Assembly (NCBI GenBank): GCA_905213875.1
Contig: CAJMJN010000018.1
Coordinates: forward strand, 1-29,415
Direction: 5' to 3'
DNA from: an uncultured Clostridium sp.
Lineage (GTDB): Bacteria > Bacillota > Clostridia > TANB77 > CAG-508
Length of the DNA stretch: 29,415 nucleotides
Below, in pieces: positions 1 through 8,287 of this stretch (within the stretch, counting starts at the first letter, position 1; every line of letters starts with the position of its first letter). Below the pieces are notes generated by a model, which was given only the letters and a program-made list of their open reading frames with translations, did no database searches and was not told where the DNA came from. Both the position numbers and the translations under genes were made by a program.

Positions 1-76
1 CGAATGTTACAGAAGCAACAGCTTTCATTCTGTTCTCTGAATTTACTTTTCTTAAACGTACATCTGTGATTTGCAT
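1..76 (-). CDS. spoVG: SpoVG, N-terminal part (cut by window edge)
   Basis: The leftward frame starts MQITDVRLRKVNSENRMK and continues AVASVTF, which is the well-known N-terminus of SpoVG, a small conserved nucleic-acid-binding regulator involved in septation and sporulation. Only about 25 codons are inside the window. A purine-rich ribosome site (GGCAGGTG) lies upstream of the ATG, and a sigma-H-like promoter precedes it. It is divergent from murC. Confidence 0.93.
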   Translation of the reverse strand, partial: MQITDVRLRKVNSENRMKAVASVTF

Positions 77-143
77 TGTATAATGCACCTGCCTTCCTTG
101 TGTTAAATATTTGTACATATATTTTTTGTTATGTACAATTATA

Positions 144-172
144 TTATTCTCCACAAAAAATTTTTTTCCTTC
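144..172 (-). promoter_or_regulatory. Sigma-H-type promoter of spoVG
   Basis: Read leftwards, GAAGGAAAA is followed after 11 bases by GGAGAATAA. This fits the Bacillus sigma-H consensus RNAGGAWWW-N11/12-RNNGAATWW at every defined position. spoVG is a classical sigma-H target in Bacillus subtilis, which makes the match more credible. The predicted start lies near 135, giving a leader of about 60 bases. Confidence 0.65.
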
Positions 173-259
173 TTTTTTTTACATTTTTTTATTTTTATTT
201 TTATTTTTTCAACATTTTTTATTTTTTTCATATAATATTATATAAATTAATTCAAACTA

Positions 260-288
260 TTGAAATTTTACAAATAAAATTATATAAT
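260..288 (+). promoter_or_regulatory. Sigma-A promoter of murC
   Basis: TTGAAA (260-265) and TATAAT (283-288) are separated by exactly 17 bases. The murC ribosome site begins 13 bases after the -10, so the leader is short. Confidence 0.8.
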
Positions 289-317
289 GTTACATTATAC
301 AGAGGAGCGTGTTTTTT

Positions 318-1700
318 ATGCCAAATATAGAACATATTAAAAAATATAAAAATGTACATATGATTGGAATTGGTGGAATTAGTATGAGTGGAATTGCAGC
401 AATTCTAAAAAATTGGGGATTTAATGTTACAGGTTCTGACGCATCTGATTCAGAAGCAGTTCAACTATTAAGAAGTAAAGGAATAAAAGTTGTTATAGGT
501 CATAGTCTTGAAGATGTCGCAAAGGCTGATGTTGTAGTTTATTCTGCTGCAATAAAACAAACAGACCCTGAGATTGTAGAAGCACATAGACTTAAGATTC
601 CTACAATCGAAAGAGCAGATTTCCTTGGTGAAATTACTCGTTGCTATAATGACACTATTTGTATTTCAGGTACACATGGTAAAACAACTACTACTTCTAT
701 GGTATCTTTATGTTTCCTAGATGCTCTAACAGATCCTAGTATTCAAGTAGGCGCAATGCTAAAACCTTTAAACGGAAATTATAGAGTTGGAAATAGTGAA
801 CATTTTATTATTGAAGCTTGTGAATATGTAGAAAGTTTTTTGAAGTTTAGTCCTAAAGCAGAAATTATTCTTGATATTGATAATGATCATTTAGATTATT
901 TTAAAACTTTTGACAATATAAAAAATGCATTTATAAAATATGTTAAATTATTACCTGATAATGGTTTACTAATTGTTAATGGTGATGATAAAAACTGTTT
1001 AGATTTATGCCAATATACTAATGCAAAAAAAGTCACTTATGGTATTGATAATACTAAAGCAAATTTTGTTGCTAAAAATATTGTTTTTGATAATGATGGA
1101 TTCCCTGAATTTGATGTTTATTATAATGATGAGTTTTTTATGAATTTAAAATTATCTGTACCTGGTATTCACAATGTATTAAATGCATTAGCTTGTACTG
1201 CAATATCAACAGAATATGGAATTTCTAAAAAAGATATTCAAGATGCATTAATAAAATTCACAGGTGCTCATAGAAGATTTGAATTTAAAGGAAAAATAAA
1301 TAACAATGTAAGTGTATATGATGATTATGCTCATCATCCAACTGAAATAAAAGCAACTTATAATTCTTTAAAAAATAAAAAATACAATAAATCTTGGGCA
1401 ATATTTCAACCACATACATATAGTAGAACAAAATTATTATTAGATGATTTTGCCGAAGCTTTACAAAATTTTGATAATGTTATTATTTTAGATATTTATG
1501 CAGCAAGAGAAACTAATACATATAATATTTCTTCTAAAGATTTAGCAGATAAAATTACTTCTTTAGGTAAAAAAGCTTTATATATGTCTGATTTTGATAA
1601 TTGTGTTAAATATATAAAAGATAATATTGAAAAAGATGATATTGTTATAACCATAGGTGCTGGAACAGTTACAGAAATTGGACCTATGTTAGTTGATTAA
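318..1700 (+). CDS. murC: UDP-N-acetylmuramate--L-alanine ligase MurC
   Basis: Cytoplasmic Mur ligase that adds L-alanine to UDP-N-acetylmuramic acid using ATP, the first peptide-stem step of peptidoglycan synthesis. The protein of 460 residues has the usual MurC length. It shows the N-terminal nucleotide-binding glycine loop (GIGGISMSG), the ATP-binding GTHGKTTTTS loop near residue 120, the central catalytic-domain motif IEACEYVESF, and the C-terminal FQPHTYSRT segment typical of MurC. The ATG at 318 is chosen over one nine bases upstream because it lies 10 bases after AGAGGAG. The gene has its own promoter and ends in a strong terminator, so it is probably monocistronic. Confidence 0.96.
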   Translation: MPNIEHIKKYKNVHMIGIGGISMSGIAAILKNWGFNVTGSDASDSEAVQLLRSKGIKVVIGHSLEDVAKADVVVYSAAIKQTDPEIVEAHRLKIPTIERADFLGEITRCYNDTICISGTHGKTTTTSMVSLCFLDALTDPSIQVGAMLKPLNGNYRVGNSEHFIIEACEYVESFLKFSPKAEIILDIDNDHLDYFKTFDNIKNAFIKYVKLLPDNGLLIVNGDDKNCLDLCQYTNAKKVTYGIDNTKANFVAKNIVFDNDGFPEFDVYYNDEFFMNLKLSVPGIHNVLNALACTAISTEYGISKKDIQDALIKFTGAHRRFEFKGKINNNVSVYDDYAHHPTEIKATYNSLKNKKYNKSWAIFQPHTYSRTKLLLDDFAEALQNFDNVIILDIYAARETNTYNISSKDLADKITSLGKKALYMSDFDNCVKYIKDNIEKDDIVITIGAGTVTEIGPMLVD

Positions 1701-1720
1701 GATATATTATTTTATAAAAG

Positions 1721-1757
1721 AAAAACCGGCTATACTTTCGTAAGCCGGTTTTTTTGG
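1721..1757. terminator. Bidirectional rho-independent terminator
   Basis: An 11-base-pair stem (AAAAACCGGCT / AGCCGGTTTTT) with an 11-base loop is followed by T residues rightwards and, read leftwards, ends in a T run as well. It separates murC from the convergent gene at 1761. Confidence 0.93.
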
Positions 1758-1760
1758 AGA

Positions 1761-2048
1761 CTATCTACAGCTATCCTGTTCTTCTACTTTTCTATCCCAC
1801 TCTTTTATCAGTCTCTTATTTTCTTTTTCATACATCATTCTCAAACTATACATTTTTTCAGCATAGTTCTGACCTGCTCGCATTATTGCTTTCATATCGC
1901 CTTTACTTTTTTCTAACTGGGTACCTAACTCTTTTTCAATCTCTTCTTCCCTAGCTTTAAGATTGCTCATAAGCTTTTGTACGCTCCGGATATACCAATT
2001 TGTAGGATTTTCTTTTTCACAGTCTTTGTCTTTAAGTGTTTCTAACAT
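1761..2048 (-). CDS. Small coiled-coil protein of unknown function
   Basis: A 95-residue, highly charged, mostly helical protein rich in Glu, Lys and Arg, with heptad-like runs (for example LMSNLKAREEEIEKELGTQL). It has no signal peptide or membrane segment. I do not recognise a family. It is supported as a real gene by an AAGGAGG ribosome site eight bases before the ATG and by a good promoter (TTGCAA-17-TATAAT) upstream. Its base composition is visibly richer in G and C than its neighbours, which suggests later acquisition. It converges on murC and shares its terminator. A structural or DNA-associated role is possible, but nothing in the sequence decides. Confidence 0.7.
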   Translation of the reverse strand: MLETLKDKDCEKENPTNWYIRSVQKLMSNLKAREEEIEKELGTQLEKSKGDMKAIMRAGQNYAEKMYSLRMMYEKENKRLIKEWDRKVEEQDSCR

Positions 2049-2071
2049 TTATTTTGCCTCCTTATACTCTT

Positions 2072-2123
2072 GTTGCACCATTGCAACTAACTTTATTATA
2101 CCATATTTCCTATAATGTTGCAA
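2072..2123 (-). promoter_or_regulatory. Promoter with dyad operator for the gene at 1761-2048
   Basis: Leftward TTGCAA (2118-2123) and TATAAT (2095-2100) are 17 bases apart. Just downstream of the -10, around the predicted start, lies a perfect dyad GTTGCA-CCAT-TGCAAC (2072-2087). GTTGCAA also occurs at the -35. Repeats of the same hexamer at both positions suggest a repressor site. Confidence 0.7.
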
Positions 2124-2179
2124 ATTCAATCCAATTTTTTAAATTGCATATTTTTATATACTTATTATCAATGCTTATC

Positions 2180-3391
2180 TTACTCAATTTCTTTTGATTT
2201 TTTTAACATTATATCTGCAAATACTCCATATCCCTCTAATGGATTATTTACCATTACATGTGTTACTGCTCCAACAAATTTTCCATTTTGGAGTATAGGT
2301 GAACCTGACATTCCCTGTATTATCCCTCCTGTCTTTTCAATTAATCTATTATCTGTTACTTTTATTTGCATACTTTTATTATCATAGTTATTTTCTTTAT
2401 AAACTTTTTCTATTTCTACTTCATACATTTGTGGCATATCATTATCTAAATTACATAAAATTTGTGCTTTTCCTGTTTTGATTTCATCTCTTAATGCCAC
2501 TTCCATTTCTTTTGATTTATCTATATTTAAACTAGATATATTGTCTACTTTTCCATATATTCCAAACTTTGTATTTTTACTTATTGTTCCTATATTTTTT
2601 TGATTATCTATTGTTCCTTGTATTTTTCCAGGTGTTCCACTTTCACCTTTTGTTATATTTAATATTCTAGTTGTTATAAATTCTCCTGATGATATATTTA
2701 TTAGCTCATTTGTATCTATATCTGTTATCCCATGTCCTAAGGCTCCAAATGTTTTTGTATCTGGTTCATAAAATGTTACTGTTCCAACTCCTGCCGCACT
2801 ATCTCGTACCCATAATCCTAGTTTATATTCACTTTTATTTGTTTCTACTGGAATTATGCTACATTCTTTTGTTTCTTGTTCATGAATATAGTTTATTTTT
2901 ATATTTTTTCCATTTGACTTATTAACATTTTCAATAAGTTCATCAGTTGAATTTATTTGAACATTATTTATTTTTACAATTGTATCCCCTTCTTTTATTC
3001 CAGTATTTTCATATGGCTTATATTTTTTATTATCTATTCCTTCAATTTCTGACATTCCTACTACCAATACTCCATTTGTATATAATTTTACTCCTGCTAT
3101 ATTTCCTAATGGTATTACTTTTGTTTTTGGTATTACACTTACATCTACATTTTTTAGAGTAATATTTTCAAACAAACTTACTTGTAAATTTTGCTTATAT
3201 CCCGAATTTGAAGATGCTTCCACAGTTTCTAATCCTTCATCTTCTATTTTTATCCCTAATATTGTCTTTAATTCCATTTTTTCTCCTTCAAACAAGGTTA
3301 TTTTACTTGGAATTTTTTCAATTACTAACACATATACAAATATTATTAATAAAAAAAATACTAATAATAGCATCTTAAGAAATTTTTTCAT
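2180..3391 (-). CDS. spoIVB: SpoIVB serine peptidase (S55, PDZ domain)
   Basis: Forespore-secreted protease that signals to the mother cell during sporulation by cleaving SpoIVFA, triggering sigma-K activation. The 403-residue protein has an N-terminal membrane/signal segment (about residues 5-24), a PDZ domain (about 100-180, with GIKEGDTIVKINN), and the S55 peptidase domain with FGALGHGITD carrying the His/Asp region and GMSGSPI near residues 360-366 carrying the nucleophile Ser. The ATG follows AAGGAG at good spacing. It lies 83 bases downstream of the last pilus-operon gene on the same strand with no terminator between, so read-through is possible. Confidence 0.94.
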   Translation of the reverse strand: MKKFLKMLLLVFFLLIIFVYVLVIEKIPSKITLFEGEKMELKTILGIKIEDEGLETVEASSNSGYKQNLQVSLFENITLKNVDVSVIPKTKVIPLGNIAGVKLYTNGVLVVGMSEIEGIDNKKYKPYENTGIKEGDTIVKINNVQINSTDELIENVNKSNGKNIKINYIHEQETKECSIIPVETNKSEYKLGLWVRDSAAGVGTVTFYEPDTKTFGALGHGITDIDTNELINISSGEFITTRILNITKGESGTPGKIQGTIDNQKNIGTISKNTKFGIYGKVDNISSLNIDKSKEMEVALRDEIKTGKAQILCNLDNDMPQMYEVEIEKVYKENNYDNKSMQIKVTDNRLIEKTGGIIQGMSGSPILQNGKFVGAVTHVMVNNPLEGYGVFADIMLKKSKEIE

Positions 3392-3474
3392 TTAAATTCT
3401 CCTTAATTTTACTATTATTAGTATTTACTTTTTTAAAAATTTTATTCTCTTATTTATTCTTTATGTTATTATGC

Positions 3475-5106
3475 TTAATTTAACATTTTCTTTATCTGTT
3501 CTGTTGAATTATTATTAGTCTTATACATGCTCCATCTTTCTCTTCCTAATGTAGTATAATATTGTTGAGCAACTTTGCTATTATTTCCTAATGATTGCAT
3601 ATACTTATAGATACTTCCATTATAATCTGTATCTATGTCTACCACATCATTTTGCATTACTATAGATTTATAACTTGCAGATTCATTATGTGGATAAAAA
3701 TATGTTGTTGAATTATCTCCTGCAATTGACTTTCTCTCAAAATCAGTATTTAAATATGCTCCTGTAATATTTTTTTCATTTAGTCCATTTTCTGTGGCTC
3801 TATGATATTCTCCATCACCTGTTATTATATATATAGAATCAGTATTTACAACTTCTTCTGTTTTTGTATTTGTAACAATTGAATATCCATTATATATTTT
3901 TCCACCTATACTTAATCCTTGCATAAAGCTTATTACAGAAACATTATTTAATATTTTATCCCACTCATCTTCCTGTAATTTAGGCATTTGGAAATTTGTT
4001 GTTACCCCTGAATAATTATTATAATTAGCTATTGCTATTGATAGATTTTTTTCAATTGTATATCTAATTACTGCTAATCTATGTTGATTAAAATTAGAAT
4101 CTGGATCTTCTATATCAGTATTTCCATTATTTAATTGAAATATTTTATAATTAAAATTAAATTTCTCTGAACTTATACTATTATTAGCTAGTGAATTCCC
4201 ATCTTCATCAACAGCATTAATTGGTTTTAGATCCATTAATCCTGTTGAGTTTAACCAATCTGTAAACTCTTTTGCTTCTTTATAATATAGTTGTCCTGCA
4301 TTATTGATCGTTTTGTATTTTGTATTTTGTTGTTCATATTTTGTTCCATTTAAAATTGAAAACCAACTATTTCCATCATTATTAGTATAATATTTTACTC
4401 CATTAATTTTAGTATATGTATAATTAGCTGTATCTGCTGCTTGATTATTAGAATTAGTATATAATGCATTAATTTCTGTTAATGTTTCTGTTGGTATTTC
4501 AACATTTCTATAATATACTTTTCCATTTGATTCAGTAATATTATTTAATACATATCCTGATTTATTTACAGCCTTTCCATTTACTATTCCTTGTACAGTT
4601 ATATAATTATCTAAAGAATATGTAATAACAACATTTGTATCACTACCTAATTTGTATCTACAACTATAATGTATATATGGTTTTAAATCTGTTACTCTGT
4701 CACCATTTTTGTATGTTTCTCCTTCATCTTCTGAATCCAATTTATTAGTAAATGGTGAATATATATAAAATCCATCATACATTGTATATACAAGTGCTGG
4801 TACATATGTCTTTAATACATCTTTATTATACCCAGATAAATTAAATTGTGTTGCAACCGAATTAAAAAATGTATTTACAGATGCTTTTATATCTCTTAGT
4901 TTTGAGTTAGCTAAATCTGATGTACTACTATTTACAGTATTTAATTGAAATGCTTTAACTGCATCATATGTTGCTGTTGTTAATTTTGTATCATAATTCA
5001 TTTGCAATTCTAGTGTTTTTACCTGATTTTGTACATATGCAGTTAAAATTAATGAAATTGGTAATATTATTATTATAAATATTACTGCTAGATTTTGTAT
5101 TTTCAT
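3475..5106 (-). CDS. Large membrane-anchored exported protein, last gene of the Tad-like operon
   Basis: A 543-residue protein with one N-terminal hydrophobic helix (residues about 6-27) followed by a long, Asn/Ser/Thr/Tyr-rich extracellular region. The short basic N-terminus, single helix and following Gln/Leu helix resemble TadE/TadG-like pseudopilins, but I recognise no named family. The C-terminus contains GRERWSMYKTNN. An AAGGAAAG ribosome site precedes the ATG. It is separated from the upstream gene by a strong hairpin, which may lower its expression relative to the smaller subunits. By size and position it could be a minor subunit, tip adhesin or assembly scaffold; this is inference. 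Confidence 0.72.
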   Translation of the reverse strand: MKIQNLAVIFIIIILPISLILTAYVQNQVKTLELQMNYDTKLTTATYDAVKAFQLNTVNSSTSDLANSKLRDIKASVNTFFNSVATQFNLSGYNKDVLKTYVPALVYTMYDGFYIYSPFTNKLDSEDEGETYKNGDRVTDLKPYIHYSCRYKLGSDTNVVITYSLDNYITVQGIVNGKAVNKSGYVLNNITESNGKVYYRNVEIPTETLTEINALYTNSNNQAADTANYTYTKINGVKYYTNNDGNSWFSILNGTKYEQQNTKYKTINNAGQLYYKEAKEFTDWLNSTGLMDLKPINAVDEDGNSLANNSISSEKFNFNYKIFQLNNGNTDIEDPDSNFNQHRLAVIRYTIEKNLSIAIANYNNYSGVTTNFQMPKLQEDEWDKILNNVSVISFMQGLSIGGKIYNGYSIVTNTKTEEVVNTDSIYIITGDGEYHRATENGLNEKNITGAYLNTDFERKSIAGDNSTTYFYPHNESASYKSIVMQNDVVDIDTDYNGSIYKYMQSLGNNSKVAQQYYTTLGRERWSMYKTNNNSTEQIKKMLN

Positions 5107-5133
5107 AATTCACTTTCCTTCGTATATAATAAA

Positions 5134-5159
5134 AGCTTGTAATATACATATTACAAGCT
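5134..5159 (-). terminator. Intra-operon hairpin / partial terminator
   Basis: A perfect 12-base inverted repeat, AGCTTGTAATAT and ATATTACAAGCT, with only two central bases. Read leftwards it is followed by TTTTATTATAT. It sits between the 179-residue gene and the 543-residue gene and is well placed to attenuate the latter or to protect the 3' end of the upstream message. Confidence 0.7.
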
Positions 5160-5173
5160 AATAAGTCTATATT

Positions 5174-5713
5174 TTAATTTCCACTTCCATTTGCAGTAAC
5201 TATTCCACCATGTTCTGCTGCAATTGTATATGTATCATTTCCTGTTACAGAATAAAAGAAATTCTTTAATTGTTGTGATAATGTTGAGTTTGTGTTTTTA
5301 ACACTTGCTGTAAACATATCTCCTTCTTTTAATGCTAAAGTTTTAGTTACCCCATTACTTGGATTTATTGTATCTAAAATTTGTGAAGTATACATTGTAT
5401 AATATACATTTTCACCGATTTTTGTTTTTTCAGCTTGTGTTGTTTTCTTTCCAGGGTTTTCATCTAAAACATTAAGTTCCATTTCTACATCATAACTATT
5501 TCCTGTTGCAGAAATATTTTCAACAAATTTGCTATACTTGTCCATTGTTAACTTTCCAGTTGTACGTACATCATCCACAAAATCAGTTGTTGCTGTTTCT
5601 ACTGATAGTTGTGATACATCATCTGTTCTATCTGACATTGTCATTAGCGGAAAAACAAACATTAAAACAGCTGCTAATACTATTGCTATTACAGTAATTA
5701 ATGTATCTCCCAT
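5174..5713 (-). CDS. Minor pilin-like membrane-anchored protein
   Basis: A 179-residue protein with an N-terminal helix that starts almost at the initiator Met (MGDTLITVIAIVLAAVLMFV, residues 1-20), then an extracellular domain containing DFVDDVRTTGKLT, SATGNSYDVEMEL and DENPGKK. There is no basic leader before the helix. An AAAGGAGG ribosome site is 6 bases before ATG. It is co-directional with and close to the MENA-type subunits, so I place it in the same apparatus. Family unknown to me. Confidence 0.75.
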   Translation of the reverse strand: MGDTLITVIAIVLAAVLMFVFPLMTMSDRTDDVSQLSVETATTDFVDDVRTTGKLTMDKYSKFVENISATGNSYDVEMELNVLDENPGKKTTQAEKTKIGENVYYTMYTSQILDTINPSNGVTKTLALKEGDMFTASVKNTNSTLSQQLKNFFYSVTGNDTYTIAAEHGGIVTANGSGN

Positions 5714-5748
5714 AATTTCCTCCTTTAGATATTACATATCTTTTTTAT

Positions 5749-6369
5749 TTATATTGAAGTATAAGTTATTACTCTTTTTTCAGTTTTATTTGCATCTGGT
5801 ACATTAGATTCTGCCGTACCTCCTCCTGCGTTTCCACTTTCTTCTTGATAATAAATTCCTATACTCTCTTTAACTTTCCCATTTATTCTACCATAAATTC
5901 CATTTTCATTCAAGACTATTTTTAAATTCTTCTCAAAAGCTGTCTTTACAGTAGAAAAATCAGAATATTTACTTCCATACAATATTGCCATTATAAATTG
6001 TTCTTTTTGAGTATCACTACCCAATACCTCTTTTTGCAAATCTATTGAATAAACTGCTTCTTTTATGCCTGTTTCACTATTTATTTTCTCATATACTCCG
6101 TCATTACCTAATATGCTAGCATCAAATATAACTTTATAATTTTCTTTATATGCTTTATAAATAGTTGGAATTATACTTTCTAGACCTACTAGTCTCTCTG
6201 TTGTACCATTATCTTCTACATATGTATAATCATATTCTTTGTCTTTATTATTTAATATGGTTGTAGCTGCAATTCTAGTTTCAGTAAAAGAGTTGATAGT
6301 TATGGAAAGTGCCATAACAAATACCAAAACCGCTGCAGCCATTTTTAATGCATCTGCTGCATTTTCCAT
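5749..6369 (-). CDS. MENA-type pilin-like subunit (206 aa)
   Basis: The protein starts MENAADALKMAAAVLVFVM, the same leaderless MENA(S/A)xAL helix as four other genes in this operon, then has a Thr-rich neck and a globular region ending in a Gly/Asn-rich tail. It lacks the FN..F..Y.G motif shared by the other MENA proteins, and instead contains SIIPTIYKAYKENYKVIFDA. It is likely a minor subunit. The ribosome site GAGGAGG precedes the ATG by 8 bases. It lies 29 bases downstream of the 130-residue paralogue. Confidence 0.75.
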   Translation of the reverse strand: MENAADALKMAAAVLVFVMALSITINSFTETRIAATTILNNKDKEYDYTYVEDNGTTERLVGLESIIPTIYKAYKENYKVIFDASILGNDGVYEKINSETGIKEAVYSIDLQKEVLGSDTQKEQFIMAILYGSKYSDFSTVKTAFEKNLKIVLNENGIYGRINGKVKESIGIYYQEESGNAGGGTAESNVPDANKTEKRVITYTSI

Positions 6370-6398
6370 AATATCACCTCCTCTAAATTACAATGCTA

Positions 6399-6791
6399 CT
6401 ATGTATTTTCAGTTATTTTTATTTTACTTATTAAGCCACCTTTTGTGTTTTCTACTACTTCAACTTTATATGTTGAACCTGTTTTGTAATTTTTAGCATT
6501 ATCAGTTTGAGCTTTTGTTTGTCCATCTAATTTTACTTTTTTAGAATCATCGTCTTGTGACATATTATTTGTATTTATTGTATTTATAAGTGCGTTTACT
6601 TGTGCCCCTCTTACATTTGCTCCTAAATATTGTTCAAATTTTGAGTTAAATGTTGAAACATCTACCTCTGTCATTGAATTATTGTTTACAACTCCTGATG
6701 CTTGTTGATAAATCATTATTCCTAATGATATAATTAATATTGCTAATAATATTGCACCTGCAATAATTAGCGCTTTTGACGCGTTTTCCAT
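6399..6791 (-). CDS. MENA-type pilin-like subunit, tandem copy 2
   Basis: A 130-residue protein beginning MENASKALIIAGAILL, a single hydrophobic helix (about residues 7-28) followed by a Gln/Asn neck and a small domain with FNSKFEQYLG and VRGAQVNALINT, and a C-terminal strand pair ending GGLISKIKITENT. The first ~84 residues are almost identical to the next gene upstream, and the C-terminal thirds diverge, so the two are a recent tandem duplication. Short size, abundance of copies and a leaderless hydrophobic N-terminus suggest a major filament subunit. The strong AGGAGG site fits high expression. Confidence 0.78.
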   Translation of the reverse strand: MENASKALIIAGAILLAILIISLGIMIYQQASGVVNNNSMTEVDVSTFNSKFEQYLGANVRGAQVNALINTINTNNMSQDDDSKKVKLDGQTKAQTDNAKNYKTGSTYKVEVVENTKGGLISKIKITENT

Positions 6792-6818
6792 ATATCTTTC
6801 CTCCTATAAAACTCTTTA

Positions 6819-7220
6819 TTATGTATTTTCTACTATTGTTATTTCACTAATTAATCCACCTTTTGTATTTTTAGTTACTGTAACTTTATATGTTGAACCT
6901 GTTTTATAATCTTTTTTATAATCTGTTGCTTGTGCTGTATTTGTTGTATTTCCTTTAATTGTTACTTTTTTAGAATCATCGTCTTGTGACATATTATTTG
7001 TGTTTACAGTATTTATAAGTGCATTTACTTGTGCTCCTCTTACATTTGAACCTAAATATTGTTCAAATTTTGAGTTAAATGTTGAAACATCTACCTCTGT
7101 CATTGAATTATTGTTTACAACTCCTGATGCTTGTTGATAAATCATTATACCTAATGATATAATTAATATTGCAAGTAATATTGCACCTGCAATAATTAAC
7201 GCTTTTGATGCATTCTCCAT
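6819..7220 (-). CDS. MENA-type pilin-like subunit, tandem copy 1
   Basis: A 133-residue paralogue of the 6399-6791 protein. From residue 1 to the DDDSKKV segment I count only two differences (Ala/Ser in the EQYLG region and Ile/Val in the NALINT region). After that the sequences differ by an insertion (NTTNTAQATDYKK) and several substitutions before realigning at YKTGSTYKV. It has an AAGGAGG ribosome site and sits 27 bases upstream of its copy. Proposed role as the major or alternative filament subunit is inference from copy number and operon context. Confidence 0.78.
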   Translation of the reverse strand: MENASKALIIAGAILLAILIISLGIMIYQQASGVVNNNSMTEVDVSTFNSKFEQYLGSNVRGAQVNALINTVNTNNMSQDDDSKKVTIKGNTTNTAQATDYKKDYKTGSTYKVTVTKNTKGGLISEITIVENT

Positions 7221-7304
7221 AATTATTTCCTCCTTAATTTTTACTTTTGTTTATACTATATTCCAAACTTATTAGATTGGAAATCTTAATAACTAATTTA
7301 CATT

Positions 7305-7736
7305 TTATTGTGTTACTTGTTCTATAAGCATATATTTAACTTTTCCTGTTGATTTATGATATTCTATTTTTGTACATTTAAATGTTATTTGACTATAATA
7401 TTTTACAAACTTGTCCATTCCACCTGAATATAAAGTTTCCATATCATAAGTCTTGTCAGTATCTAACATTTTTATATCTATTTTTATTGAATTAGTATCA
7501 TTTTCTATAAATTTACCTTTTTCATTTCTTTCAATATTTCCAGTTAAATTGTTATCATATGCTTTATTCACCAATGTTGCAATTACTGTACCTTTAAATT
7601 CCTTATTATAATAGCTTGAAAATTGTTCATTTCCCTTTTTTGCACTATAATAGTTTGATTTATAATTCATGTACATATATGACATTCCTACTATTATAAT
7701 AATTATTATTAAAAAAAACACTGCTATTTTTTTCAT
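7305..7736 (-). CDS. Pilin-like membrane-anchored protein without MENA start
   Basis: A 143-residue protein with an N-terminal anchor (MKKIAVFFLIIIIIIVGMSY). It shares with the MENA subunits the block FSSYYNKEFKGTVIATLVNK (compare FNSKFEQYLG...VRGAQVNALIN) and the C-terminal hairpin FKCTKIEYHKSTGKVKYM (compare YFKCTGTTYNRQTGRITKM in the 250-residue protein). I therefore call it a divergent member with a different N-terminus, perhaps a minor or accessory subunit. A GAGG ribosome site precedes the ATG, and the gap to the next upstream gene is 20 bases. Confidence 0.75.
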   Translation of the reverse strand: MKKIAVFFLIIIIIIVGMSYMYMNYKSNYYSAKKGNEQFSSYYNKEFKGTVIATLVNKAYDNNLTGNIERNEKGKFIENDTNSIKIDIKMLDTDKTYDMETLYSGGMDKFVKYYSQITFKCTKIEYHKSTGKVKYMLIEQVTQ

Positions 7737-7756
7737 TATTTTCCTCTATATATTTA

Positions 7757-8269
7757 TTACATTTTTTTAAATGTTACTGTTTGCACTCTTTGAGTTGTCG
7801 TATTTATTATTGTTGTACATGTGTATTTTTGCAATGAAATCTGTTGTTCTCCATTACTATCTGTATAATATTTCAAATTATTTGAATCATTTTTTATCAA
7901 TTCATTTACTTTATCATTATCTATTTTACTTGTTGTAGTATTTAATAAATATTTTTGTAAATTTTGTTGACCTGATTGGATATTAACCGTAATGTAATAA
8001 TTATTACCAGTTTGTGCTGTTAAAGAATAATTTGTATTGTTATCAATTGCTAGATTAGCTACTGATATTATATCATGTATCGTGCATTCTTTTCCTTCAT
8101 ATGAAGTAAATTGTGTATTAAATTTATTTATTTCATTCATATCTTTTTGCTTATGTATTTCTGCTGATGCTGTACCAAAGTTTGCAAATAAATATACTGC
8201 TAATGATAATATTAGAACACCTATTAATACTCCTGCAGCCATAAGCAATGCTTTTGATGCATTCTCCAT
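7757..8269 (-). CDS. MENA-type pilin-like subunit (170 aa)
   Basis: Starts MENASKALLMAAGVLIGVLI, followed by a neck and the block INKFNTQFTSYEGKECTIHD, matching the FN..F..Y.G pattern of the paralogues. The C-terminus YTCTTIINTTTQRVQTVTF aligns with the Cys-containing terminal hairpin of the 143- and 250-residue proteins. It contains two cysteines (in KECTI and YTCTT) that could form a disulfide. The ribosome site AAGGAG precedes the ATG. Located between the 250- and 143-residue genes with short gaps. Confidence 0.77.
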   Translation of the reverse strand: MENASKALLMAAGVLIGVLILSLAVYLFANFGTASAEIHKQKDMNEINKFNTQFTSYEGKECTIHDIISVANLAIDNNTNYSLTAQTGNNYYITVNIQSGQQNLQKYLLNTTTSKIDNDKVNELIKNDSNNLKYYTDSNGEQQISLQKYTCTTIINTTTQRVQTVTFKKM

Positions 8270-8287
8270 ATTACAATTTACTCCTTA

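Larger units (their letters stand above)
6399..7220 (-). repeat. Tandem gene duplication of pilin-like subunit
   Basis: Two adjacent genes share nearly identical DNA across their 5' two thirds, for example both contain ATGTTGAAACATCTACCTCT-type stretches on the + strand at 6651-6670 and 7079-7098. Divergence is concentrated in the exposed C-terminal part. Confidence 0.85.

Noticed and set aside
76..330. Rightward open frame rich in Phe and Tyr upstream of murC
   Set aside because: It is a by-product of the T-rich spoVG/murC intergenic region, covers both promoters and has no ribosome site.
2689..3162. Rightward frames rich in Leu, Tyr and Phe opposite spoIVB
   Set aside because: They are antisense shadows of a well-recognised protease gene and lack ribosome sites.
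7241..7300. Inverted repeat TTCCAA...TTGGAA between pilin-like genes
   Set aside because: Only six pairs with a long loop and no T run; too weak to call a terminator.
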